A stretch of DNA of 64,000 nt from Dyadobacter sp. NIV53 (GCF_019711195.1 NZ_CP081299.1:2852001-2916000); one strand, 5' to 3'. Numbered from the stretch's first letter, positions 7,546-17,308 are shown. A program made the numbers and translations. The notes: a model not told the origin generated them from the sequence alone.

Positions 7546-9546
7546 ATGACAAAATACTTTTTAATATTAGTTTTCTATTGCCTGTTTCAGATTTCTTATG
7601 GTCAGATTTCGGACGGATTATTCAAAGCTCTACCCGATACCTTGCAGCCGAAAAACATAAGAAACGTTACGGAGCAAGAAGCCATAAAAATCATTTTGAA
7701 TGCCCCGATTTCTCTTGCGAATCAGCATCAGGATAATTTTCGACTTCTGGCTGTTAATCTGAAAAAGGCTATTGCAAAGGTTTCGAATCCCGCTACAAAA
7801 ATCAGATTTGCCGAAGCAATTGCAGGCGTTTATATACTGTTTGGTGAATATGATTCGTCTTTTGTATGGTATGAAAAGTTGGTTTCGTTTGACAAAAGTC
7901 AAAAGGTTGAGCTGGATATTGTGTGTAATGCCTATATCAATATGTCGATGTATTATACCGAAATCAATCAACCACAAATGGCCATTGAGATGTTACACAA
8001 GGCTACTGACATTGCAAGAATAAACAATGATCCGGAAGATGCAAGGGGAATTAATCTGGCTTATTTTCAGATTTACAGCCAGCTAAGTTTATACCATCAG
8101 GCATTGCCTTATCTCAATAACTTTTTAGAAACCGAGCCACCACTGACCAGGTGGGACAACAACGACTATACCGACCGCTTTTTGACCAAGGCCAGAATTT
8201 ATTCCTATTTATTTCGCGAGGAAGGAAAACCAGCGTATGCAGATTCGGTAAAGAAGTTGATTGGAGAGGTACTAATAGCGAAAAAGGCACAAAGTTCATT
8301 TTGGTATTTTCACTGCTACAAAACCCTGGGATTCTTAGAATATTACAAAAAAAATTATAAACAGGCTATTAATTTTTTTGACAAGTCACTTTCGGCTGAA
8401 TATAAGAATTCGCGCCTGTACCGGCCATTTGCTCCTGAGCTCTACAAAAATGCATCGCTTCTTCTTATGGGAAACGCTGAGGGATTGGGAGCATTACTTG
8501 CGATAAATATTCCCGAAAAAGATTTTTATACGCACAAGGAACGTAATAATGTTTTATACCAATACTATAAAAAGAATGGTGATGATAAAAAGGCACTTGA
8601 TTATTATGTCAAATTTCGGGCATGGACTGATTCAATAGATGTTATCGGCCAAAAAGGAAAAGTGTTCGAAGCGGAGCAAAAATATTCCGTAGCGCAAAAA
8701 GAAGCAGCTATCGCAACGCTTGAAACTGAGAAACTGCAGGCCAGCATTGCTCAAAAGAGAACAATGGTTATTGGCGGATTCATTGGATTGATATTGGTTA
8801 TACTGGCACTGGTAATCTACCTCAGCAGCAAAAGACAAATAGCCAGGAAACAAACAGAAAGACTGGGATTGCTGGAAGAACTGTCGGATATGGAAAAGGA
8901 AATGGAGCTGGACAGGCTGCGGCACCAGACTGAAAAAGAACAGGAAATAATTGGCCAAAGGCAAAAAATCTCGAAAAACCTGCATGATGGTGTGAGCAGT
9001 GACCTGGTGGCTGTCCGGTATCTTATTTCCGATTTGAAAGCCAAAGCTGAAACAGAAGAAGCCCGATTGTTGCTGGCCGACGTTGAGGTAGAAGTCCAGA
9101 CTGTCTATGATCGTTCCAGGGATTTTACCCATCAACTCAATGAAAGTAACGCCAAAGAAGAATACAATGCTTTGGAATTGGTTGAGAATCTGACACTACG
9201 TTTTGGAGTAGGTAGCAGTCTGAAAGTGCAGTCAGAAGTAGATCCTTTGCTGGATAAAATTATTACTTCCCAGCAAAATAGCGAACTATACAAGGTTGTA
9301 AAAGAAGCAGTAGCCAATTGCCTGAAACACTCAGGAGCAACGCAAATGGAAATTAAAGTGCTGAAACAAGATTGTGAAATTGTTTTTGAAATTAAAGACA
9401 ATGGTCATGGAATGTCCTCTGAAAAGAAAGCTGGACTAGGTCTTGCATCTATGCGTGAACGTGTAAGGTTATTAGGTGGAGATATTAAAATAGAAACCAA
9501 TACGTCCGGTTTCAGAATTTATGGCAGTTTTCCAAAAACTGCCTGA
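7546..9546 (+). CDS. TPR-containing NarL-family sensor histidine kinase
   Basis: A 666-residue kinase. It has a signal peptide (about 1-19), a periplasmic helical region with tetratricopeptide-like repeats (about 85-380), a coiled stretch, one membrane helix at about 406-427 (MVIGGFIGLILVILALVIYL), a second coiled coil, then a HisKA_3 dimerisation domain with phospho-histidine near 480 (ISKNLHDGVSSDLVAVRYL) and a HATPase domain (N box KEAVANCLKHSG, G boxes DNGHGMS and GLGLASMRERV). HisKA_3 kinases partner LuxR-type regulators. The frameshifted regulator at 2134-2762 is the obvious candidate, with the two surface-protein genes between them. Input signal unknown. Confidence 0.88.
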   Translation: MTKYFLILVFYCLFQISYGQISDGLFKALPDTLQPKNIRNVTEQEAIKIILNAPISLANQHQDNFRLLAVNLKKAIAKVSNPATKIRFAEAIAGVYILFGEYDSSFVWYEKLVSFDKSQKVELDIVCNAYINMSMYYTEINQPQMAIEMLHKATDIARINNDPEDARGINLAYFQIYSQLSLYHQALPYLNNFLETEPPLTRWDNNDYTDRFLTKARIYSYLFREEGKPAYADSVKKLIGEVLIAKKAQSSFWYFHCYKTLGFLEYYKKNYKQAINFFDKSLSAEYKNSRLYRPFAPELYKNASLLLMGNAEGLGALLAINIPEKDFYTHKERNNVLYQYYKKNGDDKKALDYYVKFRAWTDSIDVIGQKGKVFEAEQKYSVAQKEAAIATLETEKLQASIAQKRTMVIGGFIGLILVILALVIYLSSKRQIARKQTERLGLLEELSDMEKEMELDRLRHQTEKEQEIIGQRQKISKNLHDGVSSDLVAVRYLISDLKAKAETEEARLLLADVEVEVQTVYDRSRDFTHQLNESNAKEEYNALELVENLTLRFGVGSSLKVQSEVDPLLDKIITSQQNSELYKVVKEAVANCLKHSGATQMEIKVLKQDCEIVFEIKDNGHGMSSEKKAGLGLASMRERVRLLGGDIKIETNTSGFRIYGSFPKTA

Positions 9547-9798
9547 TATCCATGCTCTTATCATGGCAATTCTATTTTTTGTAATTCATTTACCGTTTTA
9601 AAACAAGCAGCAAACCAAGCCCGGTATATATTTATTTGGGAGAATGGCCTTATCGAAATATAAATTATACTAATTGATGTATAAGTATCAACTTAAAGAC
9701 AAGTTCTAAAACTTTTGTACCAAATTTACTTCGGAATCCAAAAGTTCAGTACTTTTAAATAAATCTGAGATTAATATGTGCACTTATTAAAATTTTAT

Positions 9799-11409
9799 AT
9801 GAAACTAAACCTTTTGTTTGGCCTTTGTTTTTGTTTACTGTCGAAGGCTTCATTTTCTAATTCAACTGCCAATATAAAGGAGACATCCCGGACAATTGAA
9901 AAATCGGGAACAAAAGCTCAATCAAAGGCCCTTCCCCGCATTGGCATTGTGGGTTTGGCAATAGAATCAAGCACATTTTCGCCGGCACGCACGCATGAAG
10001 AAGCTTTTCATGCGAAAATCGGTGCAGAAATTTTTACTTCTTATCCGTTTTTCTCAGCTGATTCAACAATTCCAAAACGTGCTGCATGGTTTCCGGCATT
10101 TATGGGGCGTTCATTGCCTGGGGGTACAGTTACAAGAGAAGCCTACGAATCCATGGTTAAACAATCCCTTGCATTACTTAAAAAGAACCTGCCTTACGAT
10201 GGTATCTTTTTTGACATCCATGGCGCTATGAGCGTGGTAGGCCTGGACGATCCGGAAGGGGATTTTATTGTCAGGATCCGCGAGGTGATTGGTAAAAAAC
10301 CCATTGTTTCCACGTCAATGGATTTACACGGAAATGTTTCGTGGCGCCTGGCTCAAAACTCGGATATAATTACCTGCTACCGTATGGCACCTCATGAAGA
10401 TGCTATGCAAACAAAAAAAAGAGCCGTTGAAAACCTGCTGACAAGGCTTGAAAGCGGAAAGGGAAAGCCTGCTTACAAAGCATGGATCCCAATACCTATA
10501 TTATTACCGGGAGAACAAACCAGCACCAGAATTGAACCTGGAAAAAGTTTATATGCTGAGGTTGCACCAGCTTCATTACAAAAAGGTGTTGTCGATGCCG
10601 CTATCTGGATCGGTTACGCCTGGGCTGATGAACCACGTAACCATGCCGTTGTGATGGTTACCGGCGATGACAAAGAAACCGTTGCCAAAACAGCTGAACA
10701 ACTGGCTGCCAGCTTCTGGAAAGTCAGGAAAGATTTTGACTTTGTAGCGCCGACTGCCAACTTAAAAGATGCGTTGGATAAAGCAATTGCCAGTCAAAAA
10801 CACCCGTTTTTTATTAGCGATTCAGGTGATAACCCAACTGCCGGAGGCGCTGGCGACGTAACCTGGACATTAACAGAAATTCTGGCACGCCCTGAATTCA
10901 AATCAGAAAACGGGCCTTCTCTTATTTATGCATCCATACCTGGCCCCGAATTTGTAAAAGCTGCCATTGCAGCTGGTGTTGGTGGAAAAGTAGATGCAAC
11001 CGCTGGTGCAGCAGTTGATGCACGTTTTGCACCTCCTATTCGCCTTGCCGGTACAATAGAATCTATTGAATATGGTGATAAAAATGCAGAGGTGGAAGTG
11101 GTGGTAAAAGTAGGAAGTGTTCATGTGATTGTTACCAAACTTCGTAAACCTTACCACAAAGAAGCTGATTTCACCAGACTTGGCCTTAACCCGCGCAAAT
11201 CTGATATTGTTGTGGTAAAAATTGGTTATCTGGAGCCCGAACTTTACAACATGCGGGCAGACTGGCTACTGGCATTGACACCAGGCGGAGTAGACCAAAA
11301 TCTGGAAAGACTTGGTTACAAAAGGATTAAACATCCCATGTTCCCGTTAGACAAGGACATGAAAGATCCGGATCTTAAAGCACAATTCGTTCCCCTATCT
11401 GATAAATAA
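9799..11409 (+). CDS. M81 family metallopeptidase, MlrC-like, exported
   Basis: A 536-residue protein of the MlrC/M81 family, named for the microcystin-degrading enzyme MlrC. Family hallmarks are RIGIVGLAIESSTFSP at the domain start, FFDIHGAMSV, TSMDLHGNVSW (putative zinc ligands) and DSGDNPTAGGAGD. The C-terminal half is the MlrC C-terminal domain. I start at ATG 9799, which begins a normal signal peptide (MKLNLLFGLCFCLLSKASFS); an in-frame GTG seven codons upstream is less likely. It is probably periplasmic. Members occur far beyond microcystin degraders, so the natural substrate is unknown. It stands alone and ends at a strong terminator. Confidence 0.85.
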   Translation: MKLNLLFGLCFCLLSKASFSNSTANIKETSRTIEKSGTKAQSKALPRIGIVGLAIESSTFSPARTHEEAFHAKIGAEIFTSYPFFSADSTIPKRAAWFPAFMGRSLPGGTVTREAYESMVKQSLALLKKNLPYDGIFFDIHGAMSVVGLDDPEGDFIVRIREVIGKKPIVSTSMDLHGNVSWRLAQNSDIITCYRMAPHEDAMQTKKRAVENLLTRLESGKGKPAYKAWIPIPILLPGEQTSTRIEPGKSLYAEVAPASLQKGVVDAAIWIGYAWADEPRNHAVVMVTGDDKETVAKTAEQLAASFWKVRKDFDFVAPTANLKDALDKAIASQKHPFFISDSGDNPTAGGAGDVTWTLTEILARPEFKSENGPSLIYASIPGPEFVKAAIAAGVGGKVDATAGAAVDARFAPPIRLAGTIESIEYGDKNAEVEVVVKVGSVHVIVTKLRKPYHKEADFTRLGLNPRKSDIVVVKIGYLEPELYNMRADWLLALTPGGVDQNLERLGYKRIKHPMFPLDKDMKDPDLKAQFVPLSDK

Positions 11410-11453
11410 ACAAGATATGTAATAGCTGATTTAAAGAGAACAGCGATGCAAAA

Positions 11454-11488
11454 AAGCACTTGGCAAATAAATGCCAAGTGCTTTTTTT
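11454..11488 (+). terminator. Rho-independent terminator after the M81 peptidase gene
   Basis: AAGCACTTGGCA pairs perfectly with TGCCAAGTGCTT around a six-base loop and runs into a tract of seven T. It lies about 45 bases after the stop codon. Confidence 0.9.
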
Positions 11489-11842
11489 ATACTTTAATAA
11501 TAACTTAAATCCTGCTAATCCTGCGGCAGACGATCCTGTAATGCTGTCTTTAACATTATACCTTCGAATTTATAAATCCCGGAACAAAACATGTATTGCG
11601 TTACTTGTATATGAATGTTAGAAGGCTGAATCGCAGATTGCCGCCCGGCAATTTATATTAAAAAAAATGCAGTCATTATAAGTGCCGTTCAAACCTTCAT
11701 ATCAGGCATATCCAGAGAAAAAATTGATAGTTTAGGTATTATTAAGAAAATCTTTTCAAATACAAAAGCCTGCGGTACGCTTATTGGGGAAAGTTATAAA
11801 CCCCATTGATTATACATTAACTTATTACTTTAAAGTCAGGAT
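11489..11842. other. Intergenic, no feature recognised
   Basis: About 350 bases before the poxB gene. A weak promoter-like pair (TTG at 11806-11808, TTACTTTA at 11825-11832) sits very close to the poxB start codon, but it lacks the final G of the consensus and I do not call it. Confidence 0.4.
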
Positions 11843-13579
11843 ATGAGCAAAAAAGTTGCAGATCAAATTGTTGAAATGCTGGTCGCCAATAACGTAAAAA
11901 GAATCTACGCCGTAACAGGCGACAGTTTAAATGAACTGAATGACGCGGTGAGAAGAAGCGGAAAAATAAAATGGATCCATGTCAGGCATGAAGAAGCTGG
12001 CGCTTATGCCGCTGCTGCCGAAGCGGAACTGGACGGACTGGCTTGTTGTGCCGGCAGTAGCGGGCCCGGACATGTTCACCTGATCAATGGATTGTATGAT
12101 GCGCATCGTTCAGGTGTGCCTGTCATTGCCATTGCTTCCACCATGAACACAAACGATTTTGGCACCGATTATTTTCAGTCGACCAATACCATAAAGTTGT
12201 TTGACGATTGCAGTTGTTATAATGAAATTGCAACTACTGCCGCACAGGCCCCGCGTATGTTACAGTCTGCTATTCAGCATGCAATCCATCATAAAGGCGT
12301 TGCAGTTTTCGGATTGCCAGGCGACGTGTCCGGTTTACCTGCCGAAGAAAGTGCTACTGCCATGTACAATTACAGAAGCAATCCGGTAATGCGTCCTTCA
12401 GACGAAGAACTTGGAAGTGTAGCGGCACTACTGAACAGCAATGCAAAGGTTTCAATTTACTGCGGTATCGGAGCGAGGGAAGCGCATGATGAAATTATTG
12501 AACTGGCAGCTTTACTCAAAGCGCCTGTTGGTTATTCCTTCCGTGGTAAAATGGGTATCCAATACGACAATCCGTATGAAGTAGGAATGACTGGTCTGAT
12601 CGGGCTTCCATCTGCGTATCATGCCATGCATGAGTCGGATGTGGTGCTGTTGCTGGGGACTGATTTCCCTTATGCGCCGTTCATGCCAACTAAAAATAAA
12701 ATTATACAGATAGATGAAAAACCGGAAAGGCTTGGCCGCAGGGCAAAATTAGATCTGGGCCTTGCTGGAAAAATCAAGGACAGTGTCAAAGCTTTATTGC
12801 CTTTGATAAAAAACAAAACAGATGAAAGTTTCCTGAAAGCACAGCTGGATCTATATGATAAAGTAAAAGAAAACCTGCTGACCTATGTACACGACAAAGG
12901 AAGAGAAGACAATATTAGTCCGGAGTTTGTAGCATCAACAATCAATCAACTGGCTGCTAACGACGCTATTTTCACACTGGACACGGGTATGTGCTGTGTT
13001 TGGGGTGCGCGTTACATTCAGTCCACCGGAAAAAGACTGATGCTTGGATCTTTCAATCATGGTTCTATGGCTAATGCAATGCCGATGGCAATCGGCGCTT
13101 CACTGGCTTATCCCGACAGGCAAGTGATTGCCTTTTGCGGTGACGGTGGCTTATCGATGTTATTGGGTGATCTGGCAACTATCAAACAATATCGTTTACC
13201 GATCAAACTGGTAGTGTTTAATAACAGGTCATTGGGCATGGTAAAGCTCGAAATGGAAGTACAGGGCTTGCCAGATAATGAGACAGATATGGTAAATCCT
13301 GATTTTGCAATGGTTGCTCTGGCAATGGGGTTCAGGGGGATTACCGTGAACGAACCGGATGAAGTCCATAATGCCCTGAAAGACGCTTTTCTGGAAAACG
13401 GCCCGGTCTTGATTAATATCATGACCAATCCTGCTTCACTGGCAATGCCCCCAAAAGTGGAATGGGAACAGGTTAAAGGTTATGCTTTGTCGATGACAAA
13501 ACTGGTACTTGGTGGCAGAATGGACGAAGCTCTGGATATTGCAAAATCCAATTACCGGCATTTAACGGAGTTGTTGTAA
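11843..13579 (+). CDS. poxB: Thiamine pyrophosphate-dependent pyruvate dehydrogenase (quinone)/pyruvate oxidase
   Basis: A 578-residue enzyme with the three-domain layout of the acetolactate synthase/pyruvate oxidase family. It has the N-terminal PYR domain with catalytic glutamate (VRHEEAGAYAAAAEAE, near residue 50), a central FAD-type domain, and the C-terminal PP domain with the diphosphate-binding motif GDGG near 433-436 followed by NN about 30 residues later. PoxB decarboxylates pyruvate to acetate and CO2, passing electrons to membrane quinone. The length matches PoxB. I cannot confirm the membrane-binding C-terminal helix, so a related TPP enzyme remains possible. It is a single gene, convergent with the following one. 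Confidence 0.85.
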   Translation: MSKKVADQIVEMLVANNVKRIYAVTGDSLNELNDAVRRSGKIKWIHVRHEEAGAYAAAAEAELDGLACCAGSSGPGHVHLINGLYDAHRSGVPVIAIASTMNTNDFGTDYFQSTNTIKLFDDCSCYNEIATTAAQAPRMLQSAIQHAIHHKGVAVFGLPGDVSGLPAEESATAMYNYRSNPVMRPSDEELGSVAALLNSNAKVSIYCGIGAREAHDEIIELAALLKAPVGYSFRGKMGIQYDNPYEVGMTGLIGLPSAYHAMHESDVVLLLGTDFPYAPFMPTKNKIIQIDEKPERLGRRAKLDLGLAGKIKDSVKALLPLIKNKTDESFLKAQLDLYDKVKENLLTYVHDKGREDNISPEFVASTINQLAANDAIFTLDTGMCCVWGARYIQSTGKRLMLGSFNHGSMANAMPMAIGASLAYPDRQVIAFCGDGGLSMLLGDLATIKQYRLPIKLVVFNNRSLGMVKLEMEVQGLPDNETDMVNPDFAMVALAMGFRGITVNEPDEVHNALKDAFLENGPVLINIMTNPASLAMPPKVEWEQVKGYALSMTKLVLGGRMDEALDIAKSNYRHLTELL

Positions 13580-13595
13580 GCATTTACTCTGAGTC

Positions 13596-13628
13596 AGAGA
13601 AGTCAACTTTTGAAAAGTTGACTTCTCT
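13596..13628. terminator. Perfect 16-bp palindromic hairpin between convergent genes
   Basis: AGAGAAGTCAACTTTT and its exact reverse complement flank a single G. The hairpin lies between the stops of poxB (+) and the ATP-grasp gene (-). It has no T tract on either strand, so terminator function is inferred from position and stability. Confidence 0.5.
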
Positions 13629-13659
13629 AATATCCGGCCGGCTCCAATTCATCTGTATC

Positions 13660-14832
13660 TTACTCCACCAAATGGCCAACAAATTGTGCTGTATTATCTA
13701 AAATTTTTCCACCGCGCCTGAATCCCAGTGCACAGGGTTCTCCGGCATAAAATATACCAGCCTGATATGAAAACCCGGCAGAATCGATTGGAAACGCTAT
13801 ATATTCCTGATATATTTTTGCCTGATCTTCGTACTCACCTTCCACTTGCTGAGATACTTTTCCATCTTCTTCCAAAATAGCCACATTCGCACCTTCTCTG
13901 CCAAAAAGCACTTTACATACTGATTTTTTATGCGATAAAGCAGCCGGTTCCGTTTGTAAAAGCAACGGATGATAAGGATATAGATCCCACAAAACTTTCA
14001 GGATATATTTGGACTGGAATAACAAGGTGTAAGCAGGATTAAGAATTACAGCTTTACGGTTTCTGATGATCTCCGTCAGTATTTTAGCGAGTTCGGGTTC
14101 ATCATTTCCAATGAATTCCCAGGGAACAAGTTTGAACCAGTAATCGAAACGGATAAAGCTGCCATCATCCGGATTTTGCTTAAAAATACCTTCTCCATTA
14201 GAAAATTCCACTTCTTCAATATAAGCGAAATCAACATCAAAACCGGCTTCCTTCGCTGCTTCGGTAAGGATAGCTACATTGGTATCATCTTCCGGATAAC
14301 CGCGCATTGTTGAAAAAAGGATCGAGGCTGTCAGGTCACTATTGGCTCTTTTAATATAAAGAAACTGGGCAACAAGCGTTTCGTACAAGGTATTAAACTG
14401 CTTAGAGTCGTCCAGATTATTTATCCGTAAATGTGCCCATTGTACTACCGCGCTTTCAGGAATACAAGTTGCTGTGTCTGCATTAAATTCAATCAGTTTT
14501 ACCGGCTCGCCGTCAATACCACCGGCCAGGTCAAACCGGCCGTATAAGTGTACCTGACGGTCATCTTCCCAGGAAAGTTTGATAATTTCTACCAGATTTT
14601 CAGGAATACCCATTTCCTGAAAAAGATTATTATCTACCACATGCTGTCCGGCTTCCACGAGCATATCGTACAATGTTTCGGCAGCATGATAATATTGGTC
14701 CGCAGTTTCTTCGCTTATAACAACAACATCACTGGTTACATATGGAGCTGTATCCGTGCCAAGCATCCAGTTCCATCCTACTTTTTGAAGTGCCTTTTCA
14801 GGATGTTCCGGAAGAGATTTTAAATGAATCAT
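13660..14832 (-). CDS. Glutathionylspermidine synthase family ATP-grasp protein
   Basis: A 390-residue protein matching the GSP-synthase domain family (YgiC/YjfC type). Family signatures include WNWMLGTD near the start, the YGRFDLAGG and KLIEFNADTATCIPES motifs (about 115-150, ATP/Mg site) and FRRGGKILDN at the end. ATP-grasp enzymes of this group form amide bonds with ATP. The stand-alone synthetase lacks the amidase half of E. coli Gsp, and glutathionylspermidine is not its demonstrated product. It lies about 125 bases downstream of a UPF0323-type lipoprotein gene on the same strand, a pairing also remembered from Helicobacter, suggesting the two act together at the envelope. Confidence 0.85.
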   Translation of the reverse strand: MIHLKSLPEHPEKALQKVGWNWMLGTDTAPYVTSDVVVISEETADQYYHAAETLYDMLVEAGQHVVDNNLFQEMGIPENLVEIIKLSWEDDRQVHLYGRFDLAGGIDGEPVKLIEFNADTATCIPESAVVQWAHLRINNLDDSKQFNTLYETLVAQFLYIKRANSDLTASILFSTMRGYPEDDTNVAILTEAAKEAGFDVDFAYIEEVEFSNGEGIFKQNPDDGSFIRFDYWFKLVPWEFIGNDEPELAKILTEIIRNRKAVILNPAYTLLFQSKYILKVLWDLYPYHPLLLQTEPAALSHKKSVCKVLFGREGANVAILEEDGKVSQQVEGEYEDQAKIYQEYIAFPIDSAGFSYQAGIFYAGEPCALGFRRGGKILDNTAQFVGHLVE

Positions 14833-14957
14833 ATTTTAGTAACAGGGAAGATTAAACCAAACCATTCGCATGGTAAAATAATCAATATGACAAAATAACT
14901 CATTAAGGAAATTAAGACTGTAATCTTAATGAAACTTAACTTCTTAATGGCGAATAG

Positions 14958-15569
14958 TCAACCCCCGCTTCTGCCAGCTGAACGTCCGAAGAAACCACTT
15001 CTACCACTGGAAGGACGGCTGTTTACGACGCGGGTTGAACGTGAAGAATTTACGGCCTGAACTGCACCCTGCGATTTGTTATATGCACTTGCGCTTCCAT
15101 AATACCCGCTTGGATTATTATTTTGCTGACGGTAATTATTGATATAACCATTGCCTGAATTACGGCCCAGCATATAGCCCATTCCTCCATAAAGCAACAT
15201 GGTTGATAAACCGCTATGATGACCCACATTATTCTGGTTGGTACGGATTTCGCTATCAATCAATGCTTTGGCGGCGGATGTACTCAGCGAATCGGTATGT
15301 CCGTCCAGATAGGAAACAATAGCAACAGATTTGTCTGCCGCCACATTTTCTTCATCCATGATTTTGAATTCGCCCGGTTTTACTTCCTTAATATGTGAAC
15401 GGATTCCTTTTGAATAAGTCGTTTCTTCATAACTATAATCCGACTCATCATCCTTGGATGAACAACCCGGCATCATCATTCCTGAGGATAAAATAGTCAG
15501 AGCAAGTGCACTGCTGATACTTATGTCTTTTACCTTTTTTATAAAAGAACCTTTTCGTAACTGTGTCAT
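14958..15569 (-). CDS. UPF0323-like lipoprotein
   Basis: A 203-residue lipoprotein. After a basic N-terminus and hydrophobic stretch comes a lipobox (SGMMMPGCSS). A compact domain follows (about 50-105, FKIMDEENVAADKSVAIV and ALIDSEI), then a glycine-rich YGGMGYMLGRNSG segment and a low-complexity S/G/R tail ending SGFFGRSAGRSGG. This layout recalls the UPF0323 lipoproteins of Epsilonproteobacteria and, more distantly, E. coli YgiB, both encoded next to glutathionylspermidine-synthase-like genes, as here. I chose the ATG at 15569 over a TTG two codons earlier. Function unknown. Confidence 0.7.
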   Translation of the reverse strand: MTQLRKGSFIKKVKDISISSALALTILSSGMMMPGCSSKDDESDYSYEETTYSKGIRSHIKEVKPGEFKIMDEENVAADKSVAIVSYLDGHTDSLSTSAAKALIDSEIRTNQNNVGHHSGLSTMLLYGGMGYMLGRNSGNGYINNYRQQNNNPSGYYGSASAYNKSQGAVQAVNSSRSTRVVNSRPSSGRSGFFGRSAGRSGG

Positions 15570-15721
15570 TGTCAATTTGGTTTATTAGCAAGAAGATTAC
15601 CTTAAAAGTAGTTATTTATAAAATCGAAGGGAAGTATTATTAGTTCAGGTGGTTATATTGTCTTATCAGAAATCCGAAAATGAGATGGATGGCGGTTGTC
15701 TTTAACTAAAAAGACATCTAT

Positions 15722-15788
15722 GAAAAAGACTTTCCAAAACCAGACTTTCCATGTTTCTGAAACAGGGATGCCTGGTTTTGGAAAGTCT
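15722..15788 (-). terminator. Terminator with 17-bp stem after the aminotransferase gene
   Basis: On the minus strand a perfect 17-bp stem (arms 15727-15743 and 15772-15788) is followed by TTTTT, 23 bases after the aminotransferase stop. The loop contains a second copy of AGACTTTCCA (15742-15751, plus strand), so the same arm could pair in two alternative ways. Confidence 0.75.
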
Positions 15789-15810
15789 AACGCATTAACT
15801 TCAATTTATA

Positions 15811-17094
15811 TCAGGCTTTCTTTGCAATTTGGCTCAAAGCATCTACAAACCTGTCCAGATCACTTATTTTGGTATACACATGGGGTGTAACGCGTACACA
15901 GTTCAAATATTCATAGTTAATCCCAACTGTATGGATCTTATAGTCTTTAAATAATTTACCATCAAGTTCTCCCGGTTTTAATCCATCAATACTAATTCCG
16001 GCAATAGCACAGGAATATTCAGGTTTAAGAGAAGTATGGATTTTTACGCCCGGAATTTGCAATGCTTTTTCAGCCCAGTATTTTTTCAGGAAATGGATAC
16101 GTTCCTGCTTGCGTTTGGTTCCAATTCCTTCCTGAAAATTAATTGCCTCCCCAATAGCCTGTTCAATACAAAAACTTCTGGTCCCCAAAGTCTCGAACTT
16201 CCGGATGTCGGCACTGGTAGGTTCATGATTACAAACGAGCGGCCATATTTTGGCAATTTTATCCTTTTTAACCCACATCATTCCGCTTCCAACCGGCGCA
16301 CTTAAAAATTTATGCAGACTGGTACCAAAATAATCACATTCCAGATCAGGAATTTTAAAATCCAGTAACCCGAATGAATGTGCTCCGTCCACAATCACTT
16401 CAATACCTTTCTTATGTGCCATCTGGCTGATCTTTTTCACGGGCATGATCTGTCCTACCCAGTTCACTACATGCGTAAGATGAATAATTTTTGTTTGAGG
16501 CGTTATGGCATTTTCGTATGCTTTTACGATTTGCTCATCATCTTCTATCGGAAACTGAAATGTTAATTGCTTATAAACTATTCCGTCACGGAGTTCCCGT
16601 TGTTTCCAGGCATTCATCATGTTTGGATAATCGAATTTCATACCGATTACCTCATCGCCTTTTTGCAGTGGTAAGCCAAAAATAACAGTATTAAGTGCCT
16701 CAGTTGCGTTGCGGTTGATCGCAATTTCTTCGGCATCACAACCGCCCAGTCCTGCCAAACGCTGGCGTAACGGTTCGCGGCCTTTGTCCATAATCCGCCA
16801 CATGTAATAAGACGGCCCCTGTGCGGCTTGTCTGTTGTATTTTTCAAGAGATTCCTGAACAACCAGCGGGGATGGCGAAACTCCACCATTATTCAGAATA
16901 AGAATATCACTTTTACTCGCAGAATAAGCATCCTGAATAACTGACCAATAATCTTCATTATCGCCATTCACGTTCCACAATTTTTCAGCTTCCTGAAAAT
17001 CAGCGGCATGCAATTCATTAAAAAGGCTATTGACTCCAAATGCTCCCAAACCAATGGCTGCACTTTTCCTGAAAAAGGATCGACGGTTGTTCAT
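15811..17094 (-). CDS. Class V aminotransferase / isopenicillin N epimerase-like PLP enzyme, exported
   Basis: A 427-residue fold-type I PLP enzyme of the class V family (CefD/cysteine desulfurase-like). Visible motifs are NRNATEALNTV (cofactor phosphate binding, near 120), VDGAHSFGLLDF (PLP aspartate, near 240) and GTSLHKFLSAPVG (Schiff-base lysine, near 265). The N-terminus MNNRRSFFRKSAAIGLGAFG is a twin-arginine-like signal, so a folded, cofactor-loaded enzyme is probably moved to the periplasm. Whether it acts as an epimerase, desulfurase or lyase is not resolvable. It stands alone and ends at a strong terminator. Confidence 0.8.
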   Translation of the reverse strand: MNNRRSFFRKSAAIGLGAFGVNSLFNELHAADFQEAEKLWNVNGDNEDYWSVIQDAYSASKSDILILNNGGVSPSPLVVQESLEKYNRQAAQGPSYYMWRIMDKGREPLRQRLAGLGGCDAEEIAINRNATEALNTVIFGLPLQKGDEVIGMKFDYPNMMNAWKQRELRDGIVYKQLTFQFPIEDDEQIVKAYENAITPQTKIIHLTHVVNWVGQIMPVKKISQMAHKKGIEVIVDGAHSFGLLDFKIPDLECDYFGTSLHKFLSAPVGSGMMWVKKDKIAKIWPLVCNHEPTSADIRKFETLGTRSFCIEQAIGEAINFQEGIGTKRKQERIHFLKKYWAEKALQIPGVKIHTSLKPEYSCAIAGISIDGLKPGELDGKLFKDYKIHTVGINYEYLNCVRVTPHVYTKISDLDRFVDALSQIAKKA

Positions 17095-17308
17095 AAATAA
17101 AGTTTTTTATAGGAATAGTAATTGAGTGAATTTGACAGGATCATGTAAACCATTTAAGAAAATGGGCCATAAGCAACAAACAATGGTCAATATACAACTT
17201 TACCTGAATATTGACACATCAAAAATCGCGTATTGGAATTTTATTATATTGATTGATAAGCCTTTAATAAAAATCCCTGATTCAGCTCAAACCTGTTCCT
17301 TTTAAACT

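Noticed and set aside
9778..9798. GTG start for the M81 peptidase
   Set aside because: The ATG at 9799 begins a normal signal peptide; the extra seven residues add nothing recognisable.
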